From NCBI GenBank assembly GCA_004376055.2, contig CP049016.1:2666001-2730000 (forward strand): a stretch of DNA of 64,000 nt. Reading direction: 5' to 3'. This document shows, piece after piece, positions 35,861-44,517 of the stretch. The notes under the pieces were generated by a model. That model saw only the letters and a program-made list of their open reading frames with translations. It was not told the DNA's origin and did not search any database. Position numbers and translations under genes: made by a program. Position 1 is the stretch's first letter, and every line of letters starts with the position of its first letter. Origin of the DNA: Nitrospirales bacterium LBB_01 (GTDB taxonomy: Bacteria > Nitrospirota > Thermodesulfovibrionia > Thermodesulfovibrionales > Magnetobacteriaceae).

Positions 35861-36289
35861 TTACTTTGTATCCTTTAATATTTCAAAAAATGACTTTGCC
35901 AATTCCGTGCTTACTGACAACTGTTTGTCTAATGCTGCTTTCCACGTCTCCTGAAAATTCCTGCTGCCCTCCTCAAACACCTTCAGATTCATCTTCTGAA
36001 GAACATCCCTAAGGAAAGCATTTTCCTTTTTGAGTTTATCGTTTTCCTCCACTACCTCATCGTACTTTTTACGGCTAATAAATCCTAACCCTGAGTAGAA
36101 ATCCACCATCTTTTCGAATATATCAGCCCCGCCGCCAAACAGAGCGCTTTTATCAGATGAACCCATCCAGTATTTACGCGCTGATTCCATCCCGTCCTGC
36201 TGCATTCTTACTAGATAATCCGTAAAAGCCCCTTTAAATATAGGGTTGCTGTATAGCGCCATCAAATCCTTTATAAAGTGCTCGTTCAT
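35861..36289 (-). CDS. Small helical PHA-granule/phasin-like protein
   Basis: 142-residue protein with no signal peptide. It has a central coiled coil (YDEVVEENDKLKKENAFLRDVLQKM) and a C-terminal phasin-like amphipathic helix (WKAALDKQLSVSTELAKSFFEIL). Motifs FTDYLVRMQQDGMES and SRNFQETWKAALDKQ resemble phasins and PhaE-like N termini. It is 47 bases upstream of phaE and in the same direction, so it is probably a granule-coating protein or a third component of the synthase. I do not recognise the family with certainty. Confidence 0.55.
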   Translation of the reverse strand: MNEHFIKDLMALYSNPIFKGAFTDYLVRMQQDGMESARKYWMGSSDKSALFGGGADIFEKMVDFYSGLGFISRKKYDEVVEENDKLKKENAFLRDVLQKMNLKVFEEGSRNFQETWKAALDKQLSVSTELAKSFFEILKDTK

Positions 36290-36433
36290 GGTTGCCTCCA
36301 GTGGCTGCCTTTTTCCAGCTCATAACGCTCTGCCGGATATTCTTTGTCTGTAACTAAATTACGATTCCTTAAAATCATTTACCTGTACATTGTAATTGTT
36401 TCTTTCAATATAAGTCAATAAAGGTGTAAAACA

Positions 36434-37492
36434 CTACAAACAGTTGGCAACCATATCACCGACCTCGGATGTAGAAAACCCCATATTACCTGCGGCAAGA
36501 CTTTTAAGCCGCTCTCCGGTAATGTGCATGACGGCGTTTTCAATGGTTTTAGCTGCCTCACTCTCACCCAGATACTCCAGCATCAGACCGCCGGCACAGA
36601 TTGCGGCAAGCGGGTTTATAATGTTCTTTCCAGTATATTTTGGAGCCGACCCTCCAATGGGTTCAAACATGGAGGTACCCTCAGGGTTTATATTGCCCCC
36701 TGCAGCGATGCCCATACCGCCCTGAATCATAGCGCCAAGGTCTGTTATTATATCTCCAAACATGTTATCTGTTACAATAACGTCAAACCACTCCGGATTT
36801 TTAACAAACCACATAGTGATAGCATCCACGTGGGCATAGTCTGCTTTGATTGAGGGGTATTCTTTTGCTACCTCATAAAAAGCCCTCTCCCACAGGTCAA
36901 AGGCATACGTAAGCACGTTAGTTTTACCGCAGAGGGTTAATTTATTACCGATATTTCTCTTTTTGCAGTACTCAAATGCGTATCTGATACAGCGCTCAAC
37001 GCCTTTTCTTGTGTTAATGGATTCCTGAACGGCAACCTCATCTGGTGTTCCTTTTTTGAAAAATCCGCCGGCACCGGCATAAAGCCCCTCAGTGTTTTCT
37101 CTTATGACGACAAAATCTATATCGGCAGGGGTTTTGTCCTTAAGTGGACACTCAACACCGGGAAAAAGTTTTACGGGTCTTAGGTTTATATACATATCAA
37201 GCTCAAAACGCAGGCGAAGTAAAATTCCTTTCTCTAAAATACCGGGTTTAACATCGGGATGTCCTATGGCGCCAAGAAGGAGCGTCTTAAATTTTCTTAA
37301 CTCACCCACAGCGCTTTCTGGCAGCACCTCTCCGGTTTTAAGATACCTTGCGCCACCGAAGTCATACTCTACAAAGTTCAAGCTAAATCCGAAGCGTTGT
37401 GCGGCTGCTCTCAGCACTTTAACGCTTTCTCTGATAACCTCAGGCCCCGTCCCGTCACCAGCTATCACCCCTATATCATAGCTCTTTGGCAT
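36434..37492 (-). CDS. leuB: 3-isopropylmalate dehydrogenase (LeuB family)
   Basis: NAD-dependent beta-decarboxylating dehydrogenase, 352 residues, normally oxidising 3-isopropylmalate in leucine synthesis. Features are [10 protein letters not shown] at the N terminus, [23 protein letters not shown] (substrate-binding Arg residues), [66 protein letters not shown] (metal-binding Asp residues) and [18 protein letters not shown]. The RENTEG pattern is also seen in isocitrate/homoisocitrate/tartrate paralogues, so the substrate is not fully settled. It stands alone, with leuA/leuC/leuD outside the window. Confidence 0.82.
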   Translation of the reverse strand: MPKSYDIGVIAGDGTGPEVIRESVKVLRAAAQRFGFSLNFVEYDFGGARYLKTGEVLPESAVGELRKFKTLLLGAIGHPDVKPGILEKGILLRLRFELDMYINLRPVKLFPGVECPLKDKTPADIDFVVIRENTEGLYAGAGGFFKKGTPDEVAVQESINTRKGVERCIRYAFEYCKKRNIGNKLTLCGKTNVLTYAFDLWERAFYEVAKEYPSIKADYAHVDAITMWFVKNPEWFDVIVTDNMFGDIITDLGAMIQGGMGIAAGGNINPEGTSMFEPIGGSAPKYTGKNIINPLAAICAGGLMLEYLGESEAAKTIENAVMHITGERLKSLAAGNMGFSTSEVGDMVANCL

Positions 37493-37619
37493 TAGCTCAC
37501 TAACCCTCCTTTAGTATTTATAGCGTAAAACACAATTATGCTAACATTTATTTGTCTCTAAAAACTACTATAGTTGAAAAAAGCAAAAATATGTTATAAT
37601 GAGATTTTAGAAGATATGT

Positions 37620-37692
37620 GGCGGCGTACCCAAGTGGCTAAGGGAGAGGTCTGCAAAACCTTTATGCGCCGGTTCGAATCCGGCCGCCGCCT
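37620..37692 (+). tRNA. tRNA-Cys (GCA)
   Basis: Cloverleaf drawn by eye. The acceptor stem GGCGGCG pairs with CGCCGCC, the anticodon stem GAGGT/ACCTT closes the loop CTGCAAA with anticodon GCA (Cys), and the T-arm is GCCGG-TTCGAAT-CCGGC. The discriminator base is T, as required for tRNA-Cys. The CCA end is not encoded. Confidence 0.97.
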
Positions 37693-37779
37693 TTAAGTAG
37701 TTAGTAAAAAATATTTAACCACGAAAATCACGAAATTTTTTAAAAACCCTATTTAGTGAGAGTCCCTTAGAAATCAGGT

Positions 37780-37975
37780 AAGATGCTTATATACTTAACT
37801 CAGGTACATGGTTTTATGCCAGTTAAAGAAACATTAAAAAGTACTGGATTCCCGCTCGGGGGCGGGAATGACAAAGGAGAGTGCGCTTCTTTGTCTTTCC
37901 TTTGTCATTCCTGCGAAGGCAGGAATCCAGTTTTTTCTCTGCGGAGCTAAGGGCATAAGCAATTCAGGTAAGATT
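37780..37975. repeat. Dispersed GGATTCCCGC/GGAATGAC repeat element
   Basis: Sits between tRNA-Cys and the GT4 gene. It contains GGATTCCCGCTCGGGGGCGGGAATGAC and GTCATTCCTGCGAAGGCAGGAATCC facing each other, ending GCGGAGCTAAGGGCATAAGCAATTCAGGTAAG. That right edge is shared with the copy at 63344-63535, giving a second end type (AGCTAAcTGCATatGCAATT) distinct from ATACCAAG. Confidence 0.72.
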
Positions 37976-37979
37976 TAGA

Positions 37980-39089
37980 TTACTGCACGAAGCCGGTCAG
38001 AAAGCTCTCGTATTTTTGTGCTAAAGAGTCCCACATAAATTTAGAAGCATACGTGCGGCCTCGTTTTCCGAGAGTCTGTCGGAGTGATTGATCGCCAATC
38101 AGTTGGTCAAGTTTACTGGCGAGACTTTCATGGTCTTGCGACTTAAATGTCAGTCCAATGTCGTTTTCTCTGACATACAAAAGCTCTTCAACATCGCTTA
38201 CTATAACCGGCTTTTCGCAAGCAGCCGCCTCTAAAATGCTAACCGGCTGGGATTCATGCCGAGAGGGCAGTACTACAATCATCGCCTCTTGCAGTAGCTT
38301 TATTTTCTCAGCCCCAGATACAAACCCTACGTATTGAATCCTCTGTCTGAGTTTTTGACTCTGTCTGGCTATTAAAAGCGAGGCATTATCAAACTCATAC
38401 CCTGCAAGTTTTATTGTTATATCAGGATACTTATCAGCGATATCGTGAAATGCGCGCATTAAAATATCCAATCCCTTAGTATAAATATCAATACGGCTGA
38501 AGAAAAGTATGTATGGTTTTTCAACCGGCTCAACCTCCAGAAGCTCCTGATTTACACCGTTAGGGATAACTGTGCTTATAGCGTTTCCCATTGATACATT
38601 AGACATCACCTTGCGTCTTGTCACTTCAGAGACAAAAAGCAGCCGGTCGTAAAAACTCGGATAAACGTTCTCGACCCCGTACATGGGTATAGAGTAGAGC
38701 GGGCTGAATTTATTAAACGAGTGCTTTTCCATTATCCCCTGAACCTGAAGCACCACAGGAGTGGAGGTCAGAAATTTTGTAAAAAACGGCGTTGAGGGAA
38801 GAAAATTTTCCACTATTATATCGTAATTGCCGCCATTTTTCTTTACATAGCGCCCAGCCATAAACGTATAAGCAAGGACGCTCTTGGTGAGACTTCTATT
38901 TTCAATGCCGACAAAGACATGCTTTAGACCGTCTTTAACTCCGTCTTTTGCTCCCTTATATTTCATGCACAAGAGGGTTATCTCGTGTCTTTCGGTAATT
39001 CTGCCGTATATTTCGTATGCCCTTACCCCTGCCCCTCCAAACCCAAAAGGGCTGCCCTCACTTTCATATATTATCTGTAGTATCTTCAA
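37980..39089 (-). CDS. Glycosyltransferase family 4
   Basis: Retaining GT-B glycosyltransferase of 369 residues, probably acting on surface polysaccharide. The N-terminal domain begins MKILQIIYESEGSPFGFGGAGVRAYEIYGRI (glycine-rich acceptor site) and has VPNGVNQ-like IPNGVNQE in the hinge. The C-terminal Rossmann domain has FSRIDIYTKGLDILMRAF (the [R/K]-x-x-x-K-G pattern), IKLAGYEFD, YVGFVSGAEKIKLLQEA, VVLPSRHESQPVSILEAAACEKPVIVSD (the E-x7-E nucleotide-sugar site) and FKSQDHESLASKLDQLI. It is isolated, with no polysaccharide operon in view. Donor and acceptor cannot be inferred. Confidence 0.88.
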   Translation of the reverse strand: MKILQIIYESEGSPFGFGGAGVRAYEIYGRITERHEITLLCMKYKGAKDGVKDGLKHVFVGIENRSLTKSVLAYTFMAGRYVKKNGGNYDIIVENFLPSTPFFTKFLTSTPVVLQVQGIMEKHSFNKFSPLYSIPMYGVENVYPSFYDRLLFVSEVTRRKVMSNVSMGNAISTVIPNGVNQELLEVEPVEKPYILFFSRIDIYTKGLDILMRAFHDIADKYPDITIKLAGYEFDNASLLIARQSQKLRQRIQYVGFVSGAEKIKLLQEAMIVVLPSRHESQPVSILEAAACEKPVIVSDVEELLYVRENDIGLTFKSQDHESLASKLDQLIGDQSLRQTLGKRGRTYASKFMWDSLAQKYESFLTGFVQ

Positions 39090-39247
39090 CTAATAAATAC
39101 CATCCTGCATTATTTGCTAAACAAAAGATTAAGAAAAACTGCTATGATTTTAACACATCAGAAGGAAAACAAGCTATCTTTTTTATTGGGGTTATCCTAT
39201 TATGCCTATCCGCTGATATCACCAGTCAGGGTAACCTTTTGGGTGTC

Positions 39248-39409
39248 TTATACTAAAATCTTTGCGGGGTCTGATACATAAAAAGGACACTTTATAAAGG
39301 ACATATCCTTTGATTTACAGTACTCACTCAACTGGAAATCGCTCGGATAATAAACCGATGAAATCTTACTTTTAAGACACAATGCACCATCAAGGTGCGG
39401 GCACTGCAT
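39248..39409 (-). CDS. Small four-cysteine protein
   Basis: 53 residues starting MQCPHLDGALCLKSKISSVYYPSDFQLSEYCKSKDMSFIKCPFYV. The four Cys (CPHLDGALC...YCKSKDMSFIKCP) look like a metal-binding or redox knuckle. I start it at ATG 39409 because GGGAG lies 6 bases upstream; an in-frame codon at 39445 would add 12 residues without a ribosome site. Small proteins of this CPHLDG...C..C type occur in Nitrospirota and Desulfobacterota, to my recollection; function unknown. No partner gene is evident. Confidence 0.5.
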   Translation of the reverse strand: MQCPHLDGALCLKSKISSVYYPSDFQLSEYCKSKDMSFIKCPFYVSDPAKILV

Positions 39410-39736
39410 ATGCATCTCCCTTTTTTTGGGTTGTAACAGTTCCAATTTCTCAAAAACCTCTGCTGCTAACTATCTGTAATTTCCAGTCAAATCCCAGGAT
39501 GCCTTCAAAACCATCCACTCACATGTAACCATAACAAACCCTAAAACATAAAATATGTAGTTTCAACTACATTGTAGAAACTTATTTTGAAAAAAGAGAG
39601 AAATTATCAACCCACAGTTTACAAAATATTTTCAAGTATTTTAATATAGAACTGTGTGGACATTAGTTTCCTCGCAATAAGCTCTTCTCATTGGCAATCG
39701 TGCCGTGTGGACAGAGAGCTGTAAGGAGGTTAGCAG
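39410..39736. other. Intergenic region upstream of the threonine/sulfur operon
   Basis: AT-rich 327-base gap. It contains an inverted repeat TGTAGTTTCAACTACA followed by TTGTAGAAAC (around 39557-39582), and two copies of GTGTGGACA (near 39653 and 39705). A promoter-like TTTACA lies at 39618 with no convincing -10 box. The operon's AAGGAGG ribosome site is at 39722. I could not identify a riboswitch or T-box. Confidence 0.4.
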
Positions 39737-40975
39737 ATGGGTTTTGTTTCAGGGTTAAAGTGTCGTGAGTGCGGTAGGGAATATCAGATAGATCCCATAT
39801 ATGTTTGTGAGTTTTGTTTTGGGCCTCTTGAGGCCGTGTATGACTATCCTAAAATAAAAAAAGCGTTAAATCGCAAAAAAATACTGCAAAGACCCACAAA
39901 TCTGTGGCGATACAGGGAACTACTGCCTATTGACGGCGACCCGCAAGTCGGGCTTGACTCTGGGTTTACTCCGCTTGTTGAGGCTAAAAATTTGGGTAAA
40001 GCGCTGGGGCTAAAGTCCCTCTATATAAAAGACGATACTGTCGTTCATCCAACCCTCTCTTTTAAAGACAGAGTGGTTGCTGTGGCTCTCACTAAGGCAA
40101 AAGAGTTTGGATTTGACACCGTTGCCTGCGCCTCAACCGGAAATCTTGCTCATTCCGTATCAGCGCATGGCGCAAAGGCCGGATTTAAACGTTTTATATT
40201 TATCCCGGGCTCTCTTGAGGCAAGCAAAATTGTGGCGTCTCTGGTCTATGAGCCTAACCTGCTAGCGGTTGACGGTAACTACGACGACGTTAACAGGCTG
40301 TGCAGCGAAATTGCCAACAAATACAAATGGGCATTTGTCAATATAAACATAAGACCGTTTTATGCCGAGGGATCAAAAACTCTCGGGTTTGAAATCATAG
40401 AGCAGCTTAACTGGACTGCTCCCGATAACGTGATAGTACCGTGTGCCAGCGGCTCCCTTCTTACAAAGGTGTGGAAGAGTTTTAAGGAGTTTCATGAAAT
40501 AGGAATTCTTAAAAAACTTGAGACTCGTGTGTTTGCCGCTCAAGCTGAGGGTTGCAGCCCAATAGTGACAGCCATTAATAACCACACAGACGCTATCAGA
40601 CCGGTTAAACCCAACACGATAGCCAAATCACTGGCAATAGGCAATCCTGCGGATGGCTACTATGCGCTTAAAATTACACAGGAGACGCGCGGAGGCGGCG
40701 CCGCTGTGACCGATCAGGAAATCATAGACGGCATTAAACTTTTGGCTAAAACCGAAGGAATTTTTGCCGAAACCGCGGGCGGCGTAACTGTGGCAGCTGC
40801 TAAAAAACTTGCGGCACAAGGTGTTATCGGAAAAAATGAAACCACTGTAATATGTGTAACCGGTAACGGACTTAAGACCCAGGAGGCGTTAAACGGTCAC
40901 ATGGGAGCACCGCACCACATAGCTCCAAACATGAAAGCTTTTGAAGACGTGCTAAAGAAAATTCAAAAAATATAA
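39737..40975 (+). CDS. thrC: Threonine synthase-like PLP enzyme with zinc-ribbon (copy 1)
   Basis: PLP-dependent beta/gamma-replacement enzyme of fold type II; the standard reaction is O-phosphohomoserine to threonine. The 412-residue protein starts with a CxxC...CxxC zinc-ribbon-like segment (LKCRECGREY...YVCEFCFGPLE), typical of one ThrC class. The PLP Lys is in PTLSFKDR, and SGNLAH-like ASTGNLAHS and the phosphate-binding PCASGSLLTK follow, as does the late block ETAGGVTVAAAKKLA. It is the first gene of an operon with MoaD-like and NIL genes and a second thrC. That duplication raises the possibility that one copy makes homocysteine or cysteine with a protein thiocarboxylate as sulfur donor. 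Confidence 0.85.
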   Translation: MGFVSGLKCRECGREYQIDPIYVCEFCFGPLEAVYDYPKIKKALNRKKILQRPTNLWRYRELLPIDGDPQVGLDSGFTPLVEAKNLGKALGLKSLYIKDDTVVHPTLSFKDRVVAVALTKAKEFGFDTVACASTGNLAHSVSAHGAKAGFKRFIFIPGSLEASKIVASLVYEPNLLAVDGNYDDVNRLCSEIANKYKWAFVNINIRPFYAEGSKTLGFEIIEQLNWTAPDNVIVPCASGSLLTKVWKSFKEFHEIGILKKLETRVFAAQAEGCSPIVTAINNHTDAIRPVKPNTIAKSLAIGNPADGYYALKITQETRGGGAAVTDQEIIDGIKLLAKTEGIFAETAGGVTVAAAKKLAAQGVIGKNETTVICVTGNGLKTQEALNGHMGAPHHIAPNMKAFEDVLKKIQKI

Positions 40976-40990
40976 ATCTAAGGAGGTCGT

Positions 40991-41284
40991 ATGGCTGTCA
41001 AAGTGAGAATCCCAACCCCGCTTCAGAGACTGACTGAGGGGAAAGATGTAGTGGAGGCAGGGGCTGGCACTGTCATAGGCATAGTAACGGAGCTTGACTC
41101 AAAGTATCCGGGGATAGCCGAGAGGATTTCCGAGGGCGGTAAAATTCGCCGCTTTGTCAACGTTTATGTTAATGAGGAAGACATTCGCTTTCTATCGGCA
41201 GAAGAGACGCAGGTCAAGGATGGGGATGAGATTTCTATCGTTCCAGCAATTGCCGGAGGATGCCCGACTGACCCAGAGGTTTAA
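40991..41284 (+). CDS. MoaD/ThiS-like ubiquitin-fold sulfur carrier with C-terminal extension
   Basis: 97-residue beta-grasp protein: VKVRIPTPLQRLTEGKDVVEAGAGTVIGIVTELDSKYPGI, then FVNVYVNEEDIRFLSAEETQVKDGDEISIVPAIAGG. The usual C-terminal di-glycine is present but seven more residues follow (CPTDPEV), so a protease must cut after GG before adenylation and thiocarboxylation. Known carriers with such tails serve thiocarboxylate-dependent amino-acid biosynthesis, e.g. HcyS for homocysteine in Wolinella and CysO for cysteine in actinobacteria. Position between thrC and NIL genes fits that role rather than molybdopterin or thiamin. No E1 (ThiF/MoeB) or JAMM protease gene is in the window. Confidence 0.8.
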   Translation: MAVKVRIPTPLQRLTEGKDVVEAGAGTVIGIVTELDSKYPGIAERISEGGKIRRFVNVYVNEEDIRFLSAEETQVKDGDEISIVPAIAGGCPTDPEV

Positions 41285-41287
41285 GGT

Positions 41288-41524
41288 ATGAAAAGACGTA
41301 TAAAATTAACATTTCCCCCGGACCTGATAAAGGAGCCGGTCGTTTTTATGGTAGCCAGGCAGTTTGATATTACGCCAAACATCCGAAGGGCAAGGATTAC
41401 CGATACTGTTGGTGAAATGGTCCTTGAGATAGACGGCACAGATGAACTTATTGATAAAGCAGTTGCAGCGCTCAGGGAAAAGGGTGTTGAAGTTGAGCTT
41501 GTAGAGGGAGACGTTTTACAGTAA
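41288..41524 (+). CDS. NIL-domain protein
   Basis: 78-residue ferredoxin-like NIL domain, as found at the C terminus of methionine transporter ATPases and in a stand-alone homocysteine-synthesis protein. Sequence: RRIKLTFPPDLIKEPVVFMVARQFDITPNIRRARITDTVGEMVLEIDGTDELIDKAVAALREKGVEVE. NIL normally binds methionine or a sulfur amino acid. It begins 3 bases after the MoaD-like gene, so the two are translated together. It is likely to work in sensing or forming homocysteine/methionine with the flanking enzymes (inference). Confidence 0.85.
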   Translation: MKRRIKLTFPPDLIKEPVVFMVARQFDITPNIRRARITDTVGEMVLEIDGTDELIDKAVAALREKGVEVELVEGDVLQ

Positions 41525-41539
41525 TCTCACGGAGGTTAA

Positions 41540-42640
41540 ATGTCATCAAATGCAGACGGAGGTACTATGCCTGCAAAGTTACAGTGGAATGGACTAATAG
41601 ATAAGTACAGGGAGTATCTGCCGGTTACCGAAAAAACCCCTGTCATTACGCTTAATGAGGGAAACACTCCCCTAATACCGGCAAGGAATCTTTGTAAGAA
41701 GATAGGTCTCAATGCCGACTTGTATTTTAAATTTGACGGCTTAAATCCTACAGGGTCGTTTAAAGACAGGGGGATGACTGTTGCAATATCTAAAGCCGTT
41801 GAGGAGGGCTGCCGCGCTGTTATATGTGCCTCTACCGGTAACACGTCAGCCTCGGCTGCCGCATTTGCTGCAAGGGCAGGACTGAGCGCCATCGTGATTA
41901 TTCCAGAGGGGAAAATTGCTATGGGAAAACTTGCTCAAGCAATTATTCATGGCGCTGCTGTGCTTCAGATAAAGGGAAACTTTGACGACGCCCTTAATAT
42001 AGTGAAAGATGTGGTTACCAAGTATCCGGTAACGCTGGTTAATTCGCTAAATCCATACAGGCTTGAAGGGCAAAAGACAGCGGCATTTGAGGTTTGCGAC
42101 CAGATGTCGTGCGCTCCGCACTATCATGTTTTACCGGTTGGAAACGCAGGCAACATTACTGCTTACTGGAATGGCTACAATGAGTACAAAGCTAAAGGCA
42201 AGATACACTTGCTGCCAAAGATGGTTGGGTTTCAGGCGGCAGGGGCGGCTCCCATAGTGCTTGGTAAACCTATAGCAAAGCCGGAGACAGTTGCGTCGGC
42301 TATAAGAATCGGTAACCCTGCCAGTTGGAAACGCGCTGAGGCGGCAAGGGATGAGTCAGGCGGTCTTATTGATTCAGTTACGGATGAGGAAATTCTTGAA
42401 GCATATGCGCTTGTAGCCAAAGTTGAGGGAGTGTTTTGTGAACCTGCATCTGCTGCCACAATTGCTGGTGTTATAAAACTTACAAAGAAGGGTTATTTTG
42501 AAAAAGGTACATCCATTGTGTGCACCCTTACCGGAAATGGACTAAAAGACCCTGACACGGTGTTTAAGGTCGCCAAAGACCCGCTTCAAGTGTGGTCTGA
42601 TATGGCGTCTGTTGAGGAATATATTGAAAAACTGTTATGA
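41540..42640 (+). CDS. thrC: Threonine synthase-like PLP enzyme (copy 2)
   Basis: 366-residue fold-type-II PLP enzyme without the zinc-ribbon of copy 1. The PLP Lys is in NPTGSFKDRGMTVAI, the phosphate-binding loop is CASTGNTSASAAAFAARAG, and the C-terminal block is GVFCEPASAATIAGVIKL with CTLTGNGLKDPDTV. These are standard for ThrC. The two ThrC in one operon are only distantly related, so they are not a recent duplication and may have different nucleophiles. A start at the ATG 41570 (MPAKLQW) is an alternative. It begins 15 bases after the NIL gene. Confidence 0.88.
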   Translation: MSSNADGGTMPAKLQWNGLIDKYREYLPVTEKTPVITLNEGNTPLIPARNLCKKIGLNADLYFKFDGLNPTGSFKDRGMTVAISKAVEEGCRAVICASTGNTSASAAAFAARAGLSAIVIIPEGKIAMGKLAQAIIHGAAVLQIKGNFDDALNIVKDVVTKYPVTLVNSLNPYRLEGQKTAAFEVCDQMSCAPHYHVLPVGNAGNITAYWNGYNEYKAKGKIHLLPKMVGFQAAGAAPIVLGKPIAKPETVASAIRIGNPASWKRAEAARDESGGLIDSVTDEEILEAYALVAKVEGVFCEPASAATIAGVIKLTKKGYFEKGTSIVCTLTGNGLKDPDTVFKVAKDPLQVWSDMASVEEYIEKLL

Positions 42641-42681
42641 TGATATACGAGTCGAAATTATATTGGAATACGATGTAAGAA

Positions 42682-44517
42682 ATGGTTAACGAAAGAAAAA
42701 CAGAGGGGATAGTTCGTTCTCACTTTGAAAAATTCAGAGACCATATTGAAATTGAAGAGCAAAGCTCGGATAATCCCAAAATAGACAAACTATTAAAGAC
42801 AGCATCTAAAAAAGGAAGCGGCAAGGGATTTCCTGAATTTATAATTACACTAAAAGAAAACTCTGATTTGCTTATAGTTATTGAGTGTAAAGCTGATTTA
42901 ACTAAACATGAAAGCCTAAATAGAGACCAATATTCTGAATATGCCGTTGACGGAGCATTGCTATATGCTTCTTATCTTTCAAAAGAATTTGATGTTTTAG
43001 CTATTGCAGTAAGTGGACAAACAATTCAACAGCTTAAAGTTTCTCATTTTTTGCAATTAAAAGGCAGTAAAAAAGCAATCCCTTTTTTTGGTGATAAATT
43101 GCTCTCAGCAAATGATTACTTAGATGGTTATTTGAAAAGCGATGAAAAATTAATTCAAGATTATAACATCCTCTTAGATTTCACAAAAAAGCTAAACGAC
43201 ACTTTGCACTCTCATAAAATTTCAGAGAAATATCGAAGTCTATTAATAAGCTGTATTCTGATAGCATTAGGAAATAAGCCATTTAGATCTTCTTATAACT
43301 TATATGGTGCAACAAATACTAAAGAATTAGCTGATACCCTTGTTGATACAGTAATTCGAGAATTAAAAAATGCTAACATTAAAAGCGATAATCTTGACAA
43401 TTTAAAAATCCAGTTTGGTTTCATTAGAACAGATACATCTCTTTCTACAAAAAAAGACGTACTAAAAACACTAATTGAAGATATTGACAAAAACATTAAT
43501 TCATTTATAAAAACCCATGAATATTTTGATGTTCTCGGTCAGTTATATATTGAGTTCCTCCGATATGCCAATAGTGACAAGGGATTAGGGATAGTCCTTA
43601 CACCTCCTCATATTACAGAGTTATTTGCTGAATTAGCACAAGTAAATGACAATAGTATAGTTTACGATAACTGCACTGGAACAGGCGGTTTCTTAATTAG
43701 TGCAATGAAAAAAATGATTGAGGGTGTAAAAGGAGAAAGTGATACTATTGACAGAATAAAAAAAGAGCAGTTAATAGGCGTGGAATATGGCGCAGATATT
43801 TTTGCATTGGCTGTATCAAATATGTATATTCACCAGGATGGGAAAACCAACATTATAAATGGTGATTGCTTTGATGACACCATTATCAGAGAAATTCAAA
43901 ACAGGAAACCAAATGTTGGATTATTAAACCCTCCATATAAAGCAGATAAGAAAAAAGACATCGATGAACTTGAATATGTTTTAAACAATATGAAATGCTT
44001 AGTTGATGGGGCTAAATGTATAAACATTGTACCAATGCAAAGCGCATTAGCACAAAGCGGTAAAGTATATGAACTAAAAATAAATCTGCTAAAACGTCAT
44101 ACCTTAGAAGCTGTTTTATCTATGCCGAATGAATTGTTTTTTAATTCAAATGTTGGAGTTGTCTCTTGTGTCATGATTTTTACGGCGCACAGACCCCACC
44201 CTAAAAATAAAGAGACTTATTTTGGCTATTACAAAGACGATGGGTTTGTAAAGCGAAAAAACCAAGGTAGAGTTGATGTTTATAGAAAATGGAAAGATAT
44301 AAAAGAAAAATGGGTAACGTACTATATAAATAGAAAAACAGAACCAGGGTTTAGTGTCAATAGGGTTGTAACAGCACAGGATGAATGGTGTGCTGAGGCA
44401 TATATGGAAACGGATTATAGCAACTTATCCAAGCAAGATTTTATAAGAACTATCAAAGAGTATGTTTTATTTAAGGAGTTATATCTAAACAACTATGAAA
44501 CTGACAACAATTCATAA
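42682..44517 (+). CDS. Type IIB restriction-modification RM subunit, BcgI-A-like
   Basis: 611-residue fusion. Residues 1-120 resemble a PD-(D/E)xK nuclease (GFPEFIITLKENSDLLIVIECKADL, with the Glu-Cys-Lys catalytic strand). The rest is an N6-adenine methylase: helical bundle, SAM motif VYDNCTGTGGFLISAMKKM, and the target motif LLNPPYKADKK. Endonuclease and methylase in one chain plus a separate specificity subunit match the BcgI plan and length (about 640 residues). The pair is AT-rich and inserted between thrC and the apgM gene, suggesting horizontal gain. The 3' end overlaps the specificity gene by 23 bases. Confidence 0.8.
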   Translation: MVNERKTEGIVRSHFEKFRDHIEIEEQSSDNPKIDKLLKTASKKGSGKGFPEFIITLKENSDLLIVIECKADLTKHESLNRDQYSEYAVDGALLYASYLSKEFDVLAIAVSGQTIQQLKVSHFLQLKGSKKAIPFFGDKLLSANDYLDGYLKSDEKLIQDYNILLDFTKKLNDTLHSHKISEKYRSLLISCILIALGNKPFRSSYNLYGATNTKELADTLVDTVIRELKNANIKSDNLDNLKIQFGFIRTDTSLSTKKDVLKTLIEDIDKNINSFIKTHEYFDVLGQLYIEFLRYANSDKGLGIVLTPPHITELFAELAQVNDNSIVYDNCTGTGGFLISAMKKMIEGVKGESDTIDRIKKEQLIGVEYGADIFALAVSNMYIHQDGKTNIINGDCFDDTIIREIQNRKPNVGLLNPPYKADKKKDIDELEYVLNNMKCLVDGAKCINIVPMQSALAQSGKVYELKINLLKRHTLEAVLSMPNELFFNSNVGVVSCVMIFTAHRPHPKNKETYFGYYKDDGFVKRKNQGRVDVYRKWKDIKEKWVTYYINRKTEPGFSVNRVVTAQDEWCAEAYMETDYSNLSKQDFIRTIKEYVLFKELYLNNYETDNNS

